The notes under the pieces: generated by a model | What the model was told of the DNA's origin: nothing | The model's database searches: none | What the model saw: only the letters and a program-made list of their open reading frames with translations | Position numbers and translations under genes: made by a program | Assembly (NCBI RefSeq): GCF_900156315.1 | Contig: NZ_FTNI01000015.1 | Span: 62,001 to 126,000, forward strand | DNA from: Microbispora rosea | GTDB taxonomy: Bacteria; Actinomycetota; Actinomycetes; Streptosporangiales; Streptosporangiaceae | Length of the DNA: 64,000 nucleotides | Direction of reading: 5' to 3' | In this document: piece after piece, positions 48,128-55,597 of the stretch | Layout: each line of letters begins with the position of its first letter | Position numbering within the stretch: the first letter of the stretch is position 1

Positions 48128-48604
48128 ATGAAACGTCTCGTTGCCGGAGCGGCGGCGCTCGCGGTTGCCGGTCTGGGAATGGCGCGATGGGCGGCCTCGC
48201 GTGGCCGGGTGCCGGCCGCGGCGAAGGACCCGCTGGAGTCCAGCCGCTGGCTGGGTATCACGATCAACCGGCCGCCGGACGAGGTAGCCCCGGGCGGTCA
48301 CCTGCCCGAGCCGCTGAGCCGGGTGGACGCCGAGGTGCGGATGAACCGGGCACCCGGCGACCGGGGGACCGAGATCTACGCCCGGCCGAGGGAACAGCGG
48401 GCCGGCGCCGACGGCGTCCTCGCCCGGCTGCGGGGTGAGGATCCCCGGACGGGGGTCCGTACGGCGCTGCGCGAGACGAAGTCGCTGCTGGAGACCGGCG
48501 ACGTGCTGCGCTCGGACGAGGAGTTCGAGACGACCAGGCCGACCTTGCCGGGCAAGGTCCTCGACATGGCGCTGGGACGCGTGGCGGAAGGGGGGCGGCT
48601 GTGA
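48128..48604 (+). CDS. small membrane-anchored hypothetical protein with SRPBCC-like segment
   Basis: A 158-residue protein of no named family. Residues 1-25 form a hydrophobic anchor (RLVAGAAALAVAGLGMARWAA). The WLGITINRPPDEVAPGGHLPEPLSRVDAEVRMNRAP region recalls the start of SRPBCC/polyketide-cyclase proteins but is much too short for a full fold. The C-terminus (VRTALRETKSLLETGDVLRSDE) looks like the tail of actinomycete SRPBCC proteins placed next to alcohol dehydrogenases. It overlaps the dehydrogenase start by 4 bp, so the products probably act together. Confidence 0.6.
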   Translation: MKRLVAGAAALAVAGLGMARWAASRGRVPAAAKDPLESSRWLGITINRPPDEVAPGGHLPEPLSRVDAEVRMNRAPGDRGTEIYARPREQRAGADGVLARLRGEDPRTGVRTALRETKSLLETGDVLRSDEEFETTRPTLPGKVLDMALGRVAEGGRL

Positions 48605-49776
48605 AGGCACTGTGCTGGGAAGGCGTGAACGAGCTGTCGGTCGAGCAGGTGCCCGACCCCGCGATCCTCAACGCCCAGGACGCGATCGTGAAGGTGACGG
48701 CGAGCACCACCTGCGGCTCCGACCTCCACCTGCTCGGCGGCTACATCCCGGCCATGCGGGCCGGCGACGTCATCGGGCACGAGTTCATCGGCGAGATCGT
48801 CGACGTCGGCCCCGAGGTGAACCGGCACCGGCCGGGCGACCGGGTGGTGGTCTGCTCGATCATCGGATGCGGCCGCTGCTGGGCCTGCCGTCACGACGAG
48901 TGGTCGCTGTGCGAGAACAGCAACCCCACGCCGGGCGTCACGGACCTGATGTGGGGCGGCACGACCGCCGGCATCTTCGGCTACTCCCATGCGATGGGCG
49001 GCTTCCGGGGCAGTCACGCCGAGTACATCCGGGTGCCCTTCGTGGACTACAACGCGTTCACCATCCCGGAGGGCGTCTCGGACCTCGACGCGCTGTTCGC
49101 CTCCGACGCGGCCCCGACGGGCTGGATGGGCGCCGAACTCGGCGGCGTACGGCCGGGAGACGTGGTCGCGGTGTGGGGATGCGGCGGGGTCGGCCAGATG
49201 GCCGCCCGGGCCGCCATGCTCCTCGGCGCCGAGCGGGTCATCGCGATCGACCGCTATCCGGAACGGCTGGCCATGACCGCCCGCCACGTCGGCTGCGAGG
49301 TGATCGACTACACGAGCACCGACGTCACGGCCGAGCTGCGTGAGCGCACCGGCGGCCGGGGCCCGGACGTGTGTGTCGAGGCCGTCGGAATGGAGGCCGA
49401 CAGCACCGGGATCCAGCGCGTCTACGACGGGATCAAGCAGCAGCTGCGCCTGGAGCAGGACCGCCCGATCGCGGTGCGGGAGGCGATCCACGCCTGCCGC
49501 AAGGGCGGCTCGGTGTTCGTGCTGGGGGTCTTCGCCGGCTTCGTGGACAAGTTCCCGCTCGGGGCGCTGATGAACAAGGGCCTCACGCTGCGCGGCGCGC
49601 AGCAGCACGGCCAGCGGTACATCCCGAAGCTCCTCGACCGCATCGCGAAGGGCGATCTGAAGACGTCCTACCTCGCGACGCACACCATGACGCTCGACGA
49701 GGGGCCCAAGGGCTACGACATGTTCAAGCACAAGAAGGACGGCTGCGTCCGCGCCGTCTTCCGCCCCTGGGCCTGA
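48601..49776 (+). CDS. zinc-dependent alcohol dehydrogenase (formaldehyde dehydrogenase-like)
   Basis: A 391-residue medium-chain dehydrogenase of the glutathione-independent formaldehyde dehydrogenase-like group. Catalytic zinc residues in ASTTCGSDLHLLGGYIPAM and GHEFIGEIVDVG, structural zinc cysteines in SIIGCGRCWACRHDEWSLCE, Rossmann motif VVAVWGCGGVGQMAARAAML and the long insertion after the Rossmann fold. NAD-dependent oxidation of an alcohol or aldehyde hydrate is expected; substrate unknown. Its GTG overlaps the stop of the small anchored protein. Confidence 0.88.
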   Translation: MKALCWEGVNELSVEQVPDPAILNAQDAIVKVTASTTCGSDLHLLGGYIPAMRAGDVIGHEFIGEIVDVGPEVNRHRPGDRVVVCSIIGCGRCWACRHDEWSLCENSNPTPGVTDLMWGGTTAGIFGYSHAMGGFRGSHAEYIRVPFVDYNAFTIPEGVSDLDALFASDAAPTGWMGAELGGVRPGDVVAVWGCGGVGQMAARAAMLLGAERVIAIDRYPERLAMTARHVGCEVIDYTSTDVTAELRERTGGRGPDVCVEAVGMEADSTGIQRVYDGIKQQLRLEQDRPIAVREAIHACRKGGSVFVLGVFAGFVDKFPLGALMNKGLTLRGAQQHGQRYIPKLLDRIAKGDLKTSYLATHTMTLDEGPKGYDMFKHKKDGCVRAVFRPWA

Positions 49777-49825
49777 CGGGTGAGAGGGCGCCCGCCGCCC
49801 CACTGTGAGGCGGCGGGCGGTGATC

Positions 49826-50083
49826 TCAGCGGACGGCCGGGGCGGCCAGCCGTTCCGCCTCGTGATGCAGTGCCTCGATGAGGACGAGCTCCAGGCGGAG
49901 CTCGTCGTCCACGAGGCTCTCGAGGACGTCCATCCGGGCCTCCTTGTTTCCAAAGACGTCCCGCGCCGCGCGACGGTTGACCAGGGCGCGATGCGAATCC
50001 GGACGGAATGTGGCGATGCGTCCCACCGATCGCGCCGTCTCCCCGTTACCCAGGAGAGACGCGACATCACTCACATCAGTCAC
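49826..50083 (-). CDS. small hypothetical protein divergent from HelD
   Basis: An 85-residue ORF (from GTG at 50083; GTG at 50074 also possible). It reads VSDVASLLGNGETARSVGRI, then a basic segment RRAARDVFGNKEARMDVLES and a helical acidic tail with VDDELRLELVLIEALHHEAERLA. Not recognised. Codon use is less GC3-biased in the first third. A T-rich terminator lies between it and any promoter in the HelD gap, which suggests conditional expression. Confidence 0.5.
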   Translation of the reverse strand: MTDVSDVASLLGNGETARSVGRIATFRPDSHRALVNRRAARDVFGNKEARMDVLESLVDDELRLELVLIEALHHEAERLAAPAVR

Positions 50084-50099
50084 AGAAGTCCCGTGAAAC

Positions 50100-50126
50100 A
50101 AAAAAATCCACCCCAGACGGAGTGGA
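50100..50126 (-). terminator. intrinsic terminator with seven-T tract, minus strand
   Basis: On the minus strand TCCAC and GTGGA pair around a 10-nt loop and run into TTTTTTTG (50100-50106). It lies upstream of the small minus-strand ORF and so could act as an attenuator of it. Such T-tracts are rare in this GC-rich sequence. Confidence 0.55.
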
Positions 50127-50160
50127 CGGAGACATGACACGCCACAGAGGTGCGGTGCCG

Positions 50161-50210
50161 TATAGTGAGAGATTCCCAGTTATCTGAAAGTCAGACGCTC
50201 TCACTAGGAG
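50161..50210 (+). promoter_or_regulatory. HelD promoter -10 and nested leader stem-loop
   Basis: TATAGT (50161-50166) is a good -10. TAGTGAGAG (50163-50171) is complementary to CTCTCACTA (50198-50206), and within the loop TCTGA-AAG-TCAGA (50183-50195) forms a second stem. AGGAG (50206-50210) begins in the last base of the outer stem, so folding could affect ribosome access. No rifampicin-associated element was recognised. Confidence 0.5.
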
Positions 50211-50222
50211 TTTATCACAGGA

Positions 50223-52493
50223 ATGGGTGACCGTCAATCCGACTCCGCTCGCGCCGAGGCCCTGCGGATCGAACAGTCCTACGTGTCCATGCTGTACGGC
50301 CGCCTCGACGTCGCCCGCGAACGGGCCGAGCGCGGCATGCATGACGTCCTGGCCCGCGGCGGCACGGGCACCCGGCAGGCCGTCGTGGAGCGGGAGGTGA
50401 TGGCGGCCGAGCACGCCCGCCGCCTCGCGCAACTGTCGGCCGTCGAACGCGGCCTGTGCTTCGGGCGCATCGACGAGGCCGGGGGCGAGACCCTCTACGT
50501 CGGCCGCGTCGGGCTGCGCGACGACGACCACACGTCCGTGCTCGTCGACTGGCGGGCCCCCGCCGCCCGCCCTTTCTACGTCGCCACCCCCAGCGATCCC
50601 GGCCCATTCGTACGCCGCAGGCACCTGCACACGCGGCACCGCGATGTCGTGGGCATCGACGACGAGGTCTTCGACCTCGACCGGATGGCCGACGGAGACC
50701 GCCGTACGCTCGTCGGCGAGGCCGCGCTGCTCGCGGCGCTGCGGCGCGGACGCACCGGACGCATGGGCGAGGTCGTCGCCACCATCCAGCGCGAGCAGGA
50801 CCGGGTGATCCGCTCGGGCCTGCCGGGGGCGCTCGTCGTGCAGGGCGGGCCGGGCACGGGCAAGACCGTCGCCGCCCTGCACCGGGCGGCGTACCTGCTC
50901 TACACCCATCGCGACACGCTGGAGCGGCGTGGCGTGCTCGTCGTAGGGCCCAACGCGACGTTCTCCCGCTACATCAGCCAGGTGCTGCCCGCGCTGGGCG
51001 AGACGCAGGTGGTGCTGACGAGCATGGGCGGCCTCCACCCCGGGGTGCGGGCCACCGCCGAGGACGAGCCGGCCGTCGCCGTCGTCAAGGGCGACCCGCG
51101 CATGGCCGGGGTGGTCGAGGAGGCGGTCCGCGACCGCGAGCGGGTGCCCGAGGGCGACCTGGAGGTGAAGATCCCCGTCCGCACGTCGGTGCGCGGCGGC
51201 GTGGAGGTCGTGGTCGAGGAGATGATGCTGCGGGTGGACCACGCCACGTGCCTGCGGGCCCGCGACCGCGCCCGCGGCCTGCGGCGGCAGCACAACATCG
51301 CCCGCTGGACGTTCGTGGACCCGGTGCTGCGGGCGCTCGCGCTCGACGAGGCGGCACAGCTAGACCGGCCGCTGGAGGACGGCGACCTGCAGTACGCCGC
51401 CACGACCCTGTGGGAGCACCGGACGGTGCGCGACGCGCTCGACGCCCTGTGGCCGGAGATCACCCCGGAGCGGCTCGTCCGAGAACTCCTGTCGGACGAG
51501 GAGCGGCTGCGCGCGGCGACCGGGCCGTACCTGACAGAGGAGGAGTCGGCGCTCCTGCTGCGGCCCAGGGAGGCGCCGTGGACGGTCGGCGACGTCCCCC
51601 TGCTGGACGAGGCCGCGGAACTGCTGGGCGAGTACGACTACGGGGCGGGGGCCAGGCGACGCCGCGCGGAGGACGAGCGCCGCGAGGAGGAACTGTACGC
51701 GCGGGAGGTCCTGACGATCACCGACGTCGATCCGGTGCTCGATGCGACCCTGCTGGCGGGCCGCAACCGCGAGGACGGGCCGTACGTGACGACGGCCGAC
51801 CGGGCCGGTCATGACCGCACCTGGGCGTACGGGCACGTGATCGTGGACGAGGCGCAGGAGCTGTCGGCGATGGCCTGGCGGACGGTGATGCGGCGGGTTC
51901 CGGCCCGCTCCCTGACGGTCGTCGGCGACATCGCCCAGACCGGCTCGGCGGCGGGCGCGCGGTCGTGGGGGGAGATGCTCGACCCGTACGTCAAGGGACG
52001 CTGGCGGGAGGAGCGTCTGCTGGTCAACTACCGGACGCCGGCCGAGATCATGGAGGTCGCCGCCGACGTGCTGCGCGCCGTGGCGCCCGGGGAGGAGCCG
52101 CCCGAGTCGGTCAGGTTCGGCGGCGCCCGTCCCCGCGCCGTGCCCGCCGACGGCACCGACCTGCGGCTGCTGGTGGAGTCGGAGCTGCGCGAGATCGAGG
52201 AGGGGCGGGTCGGCGTCGTCACGCCGGACGCCCGGCACGCGGAGGTCGCCGCGCTGTTCCCCGAGGCCGTCGATCCCCTGGACAGCCCGGTGGCCGTTCT
52301 CACCGTGCGCGGCTCGAAGGGCCTGGAGTTCGACGCCGTGGTGGTCGTGGATCCCGAAGGCATCCTGTGTCAGTCGCCGAAGGGCGGCCAGGACCTGTAC
52401 GTCGCCATCACCCGGGCGACCCGGCGGCTCACCGTGGTCTACGAGGACCGCCTCCCCGCCGTGCTGCACCGCCTGGAGACTCCGATCACCTGA
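50223..52493 (+). CDS. helD: HelD-like RNA polymerase-recycling helicase
   Basis: A 756-residue UvrD-like ATPase of the HelD group. The N-terminal coiled-coil (residues 1-80, RIEQSYVSMLYGRLDVARERAER) enters the RNAP secondary channel in studied homologues. Walker A is VVQGGPGTGKTVAALHRAAYLLY (about 202-224). Other helicase motifs are HVIVDEAQELSAMAWRTVMRR, VVGDIAQTGS, EERLLVNYRTPAEIMEVA, VRGSKGLEFDAVVVVDP and DLYVAITRATRRLTVVY. HelD releases stalled RNA polymerase from nucleic acid and in actinobacteria can lower rifampicin sensitivity. It has an AT-rich structured leader. Confidence 0.92.
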   Translation: MGDRQSDSARAEALRIEQSYVSMLYGRLDVARERAERGMHDVLARGGTGTRQAVVEREVMAAEHARRLAQLSAVERGLCFGRIDEAGGETLYVGRVGLRDDDHTSVLVDWRAPAARPFYVATPSDPGPFVRRRHLHTRHRDVVGIDDEVFDLDRMADGDRRTLVGEAALLAALRRGRTGRMGEVVATIQREQDRVIRSGLPGALVVQGGPGTGKTVAALHRAAYLLYTHRDTLERRGVLVVGPNATFSRYISQVLPALGETQVVLTSMGGLHPGVRATAEDEPAVAVVKGDPRMAGVVEEAVRDRERVPEGDLEVKIPVRTSVRGGVEVVVEEMMLRVDHATCLRARDRARGLRRQHNIARWTFVDPVLRALALDEAAQLDRPLEDGDLQYAATTLWEHRTVRDALDALWPEITPERLVRELLSDEERLRAATGPYLTEEESALLLRPREAPWTVGDVPLLDEAAELLGEYDYGAGARRRRAEDERREEELYAREVLTITDVDPVLDATLLAGRNREDGPYVTTADRAGHDRTWAYGHVIVDEAQELSAMAWRTVMRRVPARSLTVVGDIAQTGSAAGARSWGEMLDPYVKGRWREERLLVNYRTPAEIMEVAADVLRAVAPGEEPPESVRFGGARPRAVPADGTDLRLLVESELREIEEGRVGVVTPDARHAEVAALFPEAVDPLDSPVAVLTVRGSKGLEFDAVVVVDPEGILCQSPKGGQDLYVAITRATRRLTVVYEDRLPAVLHRLETPIT

Positions 52494-52506
52494 TGGGAGC
52501 TCCCCC

Positions 52507-52563
52507 ACCGAGCGAAGCGGGAAACACCGAGCGAACCGGGCAAAACCGAGCGAAGCGGGCAAC
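52507..52563. repeat. 19-bp tandem repeat, three copies
   Basis: ACCGAGCGAAGCGGGAAAC, ACCGAGCGAACCGGGCAAA and ACCGAGCGAAGCGGGCAAC lie back to back just after the HelD stop. Confidence 0.85.
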
Positions 52564-52564
52564 A

Positions 52565-52601
52565 CGGTACGGCCGGCGTTGGGGGAACGCCGGCCGTACC
52601 G
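52565..52601. terminator. bidirectional terminator between helD and DUF5324
   Basis: A perfect 16-bp GC-rich stem with a GGGGG loop between convergent genes; it would serve both strands. Confidence 0.75.
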
Positions 52602-52620
52602 GGTGGCTGTGAGGGACGTG

Positions 52621-53121
52621 CTAGGACATTTTTCCCGAGATCTCGTCGGCGGCCTTGTCGGCCTTGTCTTCGACCTCTCCGGCCTTGTCGCCGACCCACT
52701 TGCTGGCGTCGGAGCCGGTGTGCCTCATGCTCTCCCGCATGGTCTCGGTCCAGCGCTGGGCGTTGTTCCGATACATCGCCACACCGACCGCGCCGATGGC
52801 GACGCCGCCCAGCAGTGCGACGACCGGCCAGCGCCGTCGGGTCTTCCTGGTGCTGGTCACGTCGATCCTGCGGGCCAACTCGGCCAGGAACGCGCTCACG
52901 ATCGGAGCGATCTGCTCCTCGACCGACTGCGCCGCCTGGTCGAGCTTCGGCGCCGCCCAGACCCTGGCGTCCTCGATCCGGTGCGTGGCGAGATCCCTTG
53001 CGGTCTCCGCCACCGGGCTCATCCGGCCGCTGGCCTTCATCGCCTGGTCTCTCATCCTGCTCAGCCACGTTTGCGGGATGACCACCTCGGCGCGGCGCCT
53101 TCTGTTCATTGTCAGGGACAC
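52621..53121 (-). CDS. DUF5324-like actinobacterial membrane protein
   Basis: About 166 residues. One membrane helix (VVALLGGVAIGAVGVAMY, about residues 107-125) is flanked by amphipathic helical regions: MSPVAETARDLATHRIEDARVWAAPKLDQAAQSVEEQIAP before it and a KADKAADEI tail after it, resembling apolipoprotein/YtxH-like repeats. I recognise it as the DUF5324 type often placed beside cyclophilin and crgA in actinomycetes. Function unknown. The GTG at 53121 is 6 nt after GGGGAGG; the in-frame ATG at 53109 is less well placed. Confidence 0.72.
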   Translation of the reverse strand: MSLTMNRRRRAEVVIPQTWLSRMRDQAMKASGRMSPVAETARDLATHRIEDARVWAAPKLDQAAQSVEEQIAPIVSAFLAELARRIDVTSTRKTRRRWPVVALLGGVAIGAVGVAMYRNNAQRWTETMRESMRHTGSDASKWVGDKAGEVEDKADKAADEISGKMS

Positions 53122-53261
53122 GATCAACCTCCCCAATCGACGGGGCCCCGGAACGACCCCTTCCCGGATGGTTGTGGCTCAATCACGAGCGGTGCTTGAA
53201 GGCATGCTCGCTACCCTGTTCACCGGACAACTAACACGAGCTACCTAAGGGGGCGGCCCTC

Positions 53262-53795
53262 GTGGCTGACAACCTCATCGCGAATCTGCGCACGAACCAC
53301 GGCACGATCCGCATTCAGCTTTTCCCCAACAAGGCGCCGAAGACCGTGCGCAACTTCGTCGAACTCGCCGAGGGCACCCGGGAGTGGACCCACCCGGAGA
53401 CCGGTGAGAAGCAGACGAACACCAAGCTCTACGACGGCACGATCTTCCACCGCGTCATCAACGGCTTCATGATCCAGGGCGGCGACCCGCTCGGCCAGGG
53501 CGTCGGCGGCCCCGGCTACAGCTTCGACGACGAGATCCACCCGGAGAACCAGTTCAACCGGCCTTACCTGCTCGCCATGGCGAACGCGGGCAAGCGGTTC
53601 GGCAAGGGCACGAACGGCTCCCAGTTCTTCATCACCGTCGGGCCGACGCCGCACCTCAACCAGGGGCACACGATCTTCGGTGAGGTGATCGAGGGCACCG
53701 AGGTGGTCGACGCGATCGCCAAGACCCCCACCGGCCGCAACGACCGGCCGGTGAACGACGTGGTCCTCGAAGAGGTCACCATCGAGCGGTCCTGA
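53262..53795 (+). CDS. ppiA: cyclophilin-type peptidyl-prolyl cis-trans isomerase
   Basis: A 177-residue cyclophilin without a signal peptide, so cytoplasmic. Active-site features: FHRVINGFMIQGGDPLGQGVGGPGY with the catalytic Arg, LAMANAGKRFGKGTNGSQFFITVGPTPHLNQGHTIFGEVIEG with the Gln-Phe and His-Phe determinants. It catalyses prolyl isomerisation in protein folding. AGGGGGCGG precedes the GTG. In actinobacteria this gene is regularly found between DUF5324 and a rhomboid gene near crgA, as here. Confidence 0.95.
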   Translation: MADNLIANLRTNHGTIRIQLFPNKAPKTVRNFVELAEGTREWTHPETGEKQTNTKLYDGTIFHRVINGFMIQGGDPLGQGVGGPGYSFDDEIHPENQFNRPYLLAMANAGKRFGKGTNGSQFFITVGPTPHLNQGHTIFGEVIEGTEVVDAIAKTPTGRNDRPVNDVVLEEVTIERS

Positions 53796-53817
53796 CGCCG
53801 CCCCTTCCGGCGCTCCC

Positions 53818-53855
53818 GAGACGCCCCGGCCGCGAACACGCGGCCGGGGCGTCTC
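53818..53855 (+). terminator. strong terminator after ppiA
   Basis: A perfect 17-bp GC-rich stem with an AACA loop, shortly after the cyclophilin stop and before the rhomboid promoter. Confidence 0.75.
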
Positions 53856-53862
53856 CGGCTTA

Positions 53863-53868
53863 TAGGCT
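53863..53868 (+). promoter_or_regulatory. -10 hexamer of the rhomboid gene
   Basis: TAGGCT lies 5 nt before an in-frame ATG at 53874 and 47 nt before the ATG at 53916. Either a leaderless long form or a 40-nt leader results. Confidence 0.4.
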
Positions 53869-53915
53869 GGCTCATGGATGCGCCCCCACACAGGGACTCG
53901 TCAGGAAAGGACCCC

Positions 53916-54779
53916 ATGACCTCCCAGCCTCCGCCGCCCCCGCAGCCGGGGGCGCAAGCCGTGCCCACCTGCTACCAGCACCCCGACCGCGAGACCTACG
54001 TCCGCTGTCAGCGCTGTGAGCGCCCGATCTGCCCCGACTGCATGCGCGAGGCGGCGGTCGGCCACCAGTGCCCCGAGTGCGTCCGCGACGGCAACCGCGA
54101 GGTGCGGCAGGCCCAGGCGACCTTCGGCGGTGCCGCCGTGGCCGCGCCCCGCGTCACGTGGGCTCTGCTGATCCTCAACGTGCTCGCGTACGCGGCCGAG
54201 GTCCTGCGCCCCGACGAGGTCATCCAGCGGTTCGCGATGTGGTCGCTCGGGGTCCACATGGGCGAGTGGTGGCGGCTGATCACCAGTGCCTTCCTGCACT
54301 CCCCGCCGCCGTCGTTCTGGCACATCCTGTTCAACATGTGGGCGCTCTATGTCCTGGGCCCTCAACTTGAGCGCGTGCTCGGCGCGGGCCGGTTCGCGAC
54401 GCTATACCTGCTGTCGGCCCTCGGCGGCTCGGTCGCCATCTACCTGTTCGGCACATCGGCCGTCGGAGCCTCCGGCGCCATCTACGGCCTGTTCGGCGCG
54501 TTGTTCGTCATCGCCCGCAAGCTCGGCTACGACATCCGAGGCGTCCTGTGGCTGATCGGCATCAACGTGGTGATCACGTTCCTCCCGGGCGTCAGCTGGC
54601 AGGCCCACCTCGGCGGGTTCGTGACCGGCGCGATCATCGCCGCGGGCTTCGCCTACGCCCCGCGGCGCAACCGCACCCTCGTGCAGACCTGCATCGCCGC
54701 CGCGGTGCTGGTGGCACTGGTCCTGCTCGTCACCACGTTGCCGCCGTACGGTCTGCCGCTCGAGGGCGCCTTCACCTGA
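53916..54779 (+). CDS. rhomboid family intramembrane serine protease with N-terminal zinc finger
   Basis: About 287 residues. A B-box-like zinc finger opens the protein (PTCYQHPDRETYVRCQRCERPICPDCM, HQCPECV, with Cys and His ligands). Six membrane helices follow. Rhomboid signatures: EWWRLITSAFLH, FWHILFNMWALYVLG, catalytic serine in VGASGAIYGLFGALF (GASG) and histidine in WQAHLGGFVTGA. It cleaves membrane segments of unknown targets. GGAAAGGACC precedes the ATG at 53916; the in-frame ATG at 53874 is an alternative that would add 14 residues. Confidence 0.92.
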   Translation: MTSQPPPPPQPGAQAVPTCYQHPDRETYVRCQRCERPICPDCMREAAVGHQCPECVRDGNREVRQAQATFGGAAVAAPRVTWALLILNVLAYAAEVLRPDEVIQRFAMWSLGVHMGEWWRLITSAFLHSPPPSFWHILFNMWALYVLGPQLERVLGAGRFATLYLLSALGGSVAIYLFGTSAVGASGAIYGLFGALFVIARKLGYDIRGVLWLIGINVVITFLPGVSWQAHLGGFVTGAIIAAGFAYAPRRNRTLVQTCIAAAVLVALVLLVTTLPPYGLPLEGAFT

Positions 54780-55485
54780 CGCTCCCCTCGCCGGGCTGCG
54801 TGATGCGGTCGAGCCAGCGCCGGAGCAGGGCGGTCTCGACCGGTTCGAGGGCGTCGGCACCTGCGAGGTCGAGCTGCGCGCGCAGGCGCAGCGCGGCCTC
54901 GCGGAGGGGATCGGCGTCCTCCCGCGCGGTCGCCTCGGTGAGCACGTGCGCGAACACGGCCTGGCGCATGCGGTGAGACAGCGCGGGGTCGTCGAAGAGC
55001 TCCGGACTCGCGATGTGGTCGAGGGCGGTCCCGACGCTCGCGGAAAGGATCAGCCGGGCGGCGACCGGCGGATCCACCCTCAGCGCGCCGATCGCCGCGC
55101 ACCGTACGAGCGTCTCCTCCAGCAGCTCGAACACCCGGTCGCGAGCCGTGGATCGGGACCACGGCCGGGGCGTGAACATGAGCTGGTAGAGGGCGGGGTT
55201 CTCCCGTGCGAACGCCATGTGACCGTCCCAGCCGGCCCGTAGGTCGGCCACCGGGTCGGTCGTCTGCTCCTGCGCGGCCTTGAGCGCGGCGTAACGCTCG
55301 TATCCGTGGTCGGCAACGGCGTCGAGGAGCCCCCGCTTGTCTCCGAACAGCCGGTAGAGCACGGGCTGGGTCACGCCGACCGCCTCACAGACCGCCCGCG
55401 TGGCGATGTCGTTGTCCGTAGACGTCGCCAGTTGCTTCTCGGCCGCCTCGATCATCGCCGCACGTAGGGTGTCCACACCTGCCAT
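54772..55485 (-). CDS. TetR family transcriptional regulator
   Basis: A 237-residue TetR protein. HTH: LRAAMIEAAEKQLATSTDND, AVCEAVGVTQPVLYRLFGDKRGLLDAV. The C-terminal ligand/dimer domain resembles TetR_C_13/WHG types (YAALKAAQEQTTDPVADLRAGWDGHMAFARENPALYQLMF). Divergent from the SDR/tautomerase pair across 112 bp holding a 21-bp palindrome, so it is the likely repressor of that pair. TATCAT is 7 nt before the ATG, consistent with a leaderless start. The gene overlaps the rhomboid end by 8 bp. Confidence 0.9.
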   Translation of the reverse strand: MAGVDTLRAAMIEAAEKQLATSTDNDIATRAVCEAVGVTQPVLYRLFGDKRGLLDAVADHGYERYAALKAAQEQTTDPVADLRAGWDGHMAFARENPALYQLMFTPRPWSRSTARDRVFELLEETLVRCAAIGALRVDPPVAARLILSASVGTALDHIASPELFDDPALSHRMRQAVFAHVLTEATAREDADPLREAALRLRAQLDLAGADALEPVETALLRRWLDRITQPGEGSVR

Positions 55486-55492
55486 GTAACCG

Positions 55493-55498
55493 ATGATA
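55493..55498 (-). promoter_or_regulatory. -10 hexamer of the TetR gene
   Basis: TATCAT on the minus strand, 7 nt before the ATG at 55485. Confidence 0.45.
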
Positions 55499-55552
55499 CG
55501 GAATTTCGCTAGCGCCGATATGGAGATCGTGCTAACGTCTCTCGCGTAACGA

Positions 55553-55573
55553 CGATACGTAATGTACGTATCG
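55553..55573. promoter_or_regulatory. 21-bp TetR operator palindrome
   Basis: CGATACGTA-ATG-TACGTATCG, perfect 9-bp arms, 24 bp before the SDR start. A partial copy (CGATGATACGG) near 55491 overlaps the tetR -10, suggesting autoregulation as well. Confidence 0.75.
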
Positions 55574-55597
55574 CCGATATGACCAAGGAGTTGTCCA

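Noticed and set aside
52507..52563. Short repeat array as possible CRISPR or att site
   Set aside because: Three head-to-tail 19-bp copies without spacers, no integrase and no tRNA nearby.
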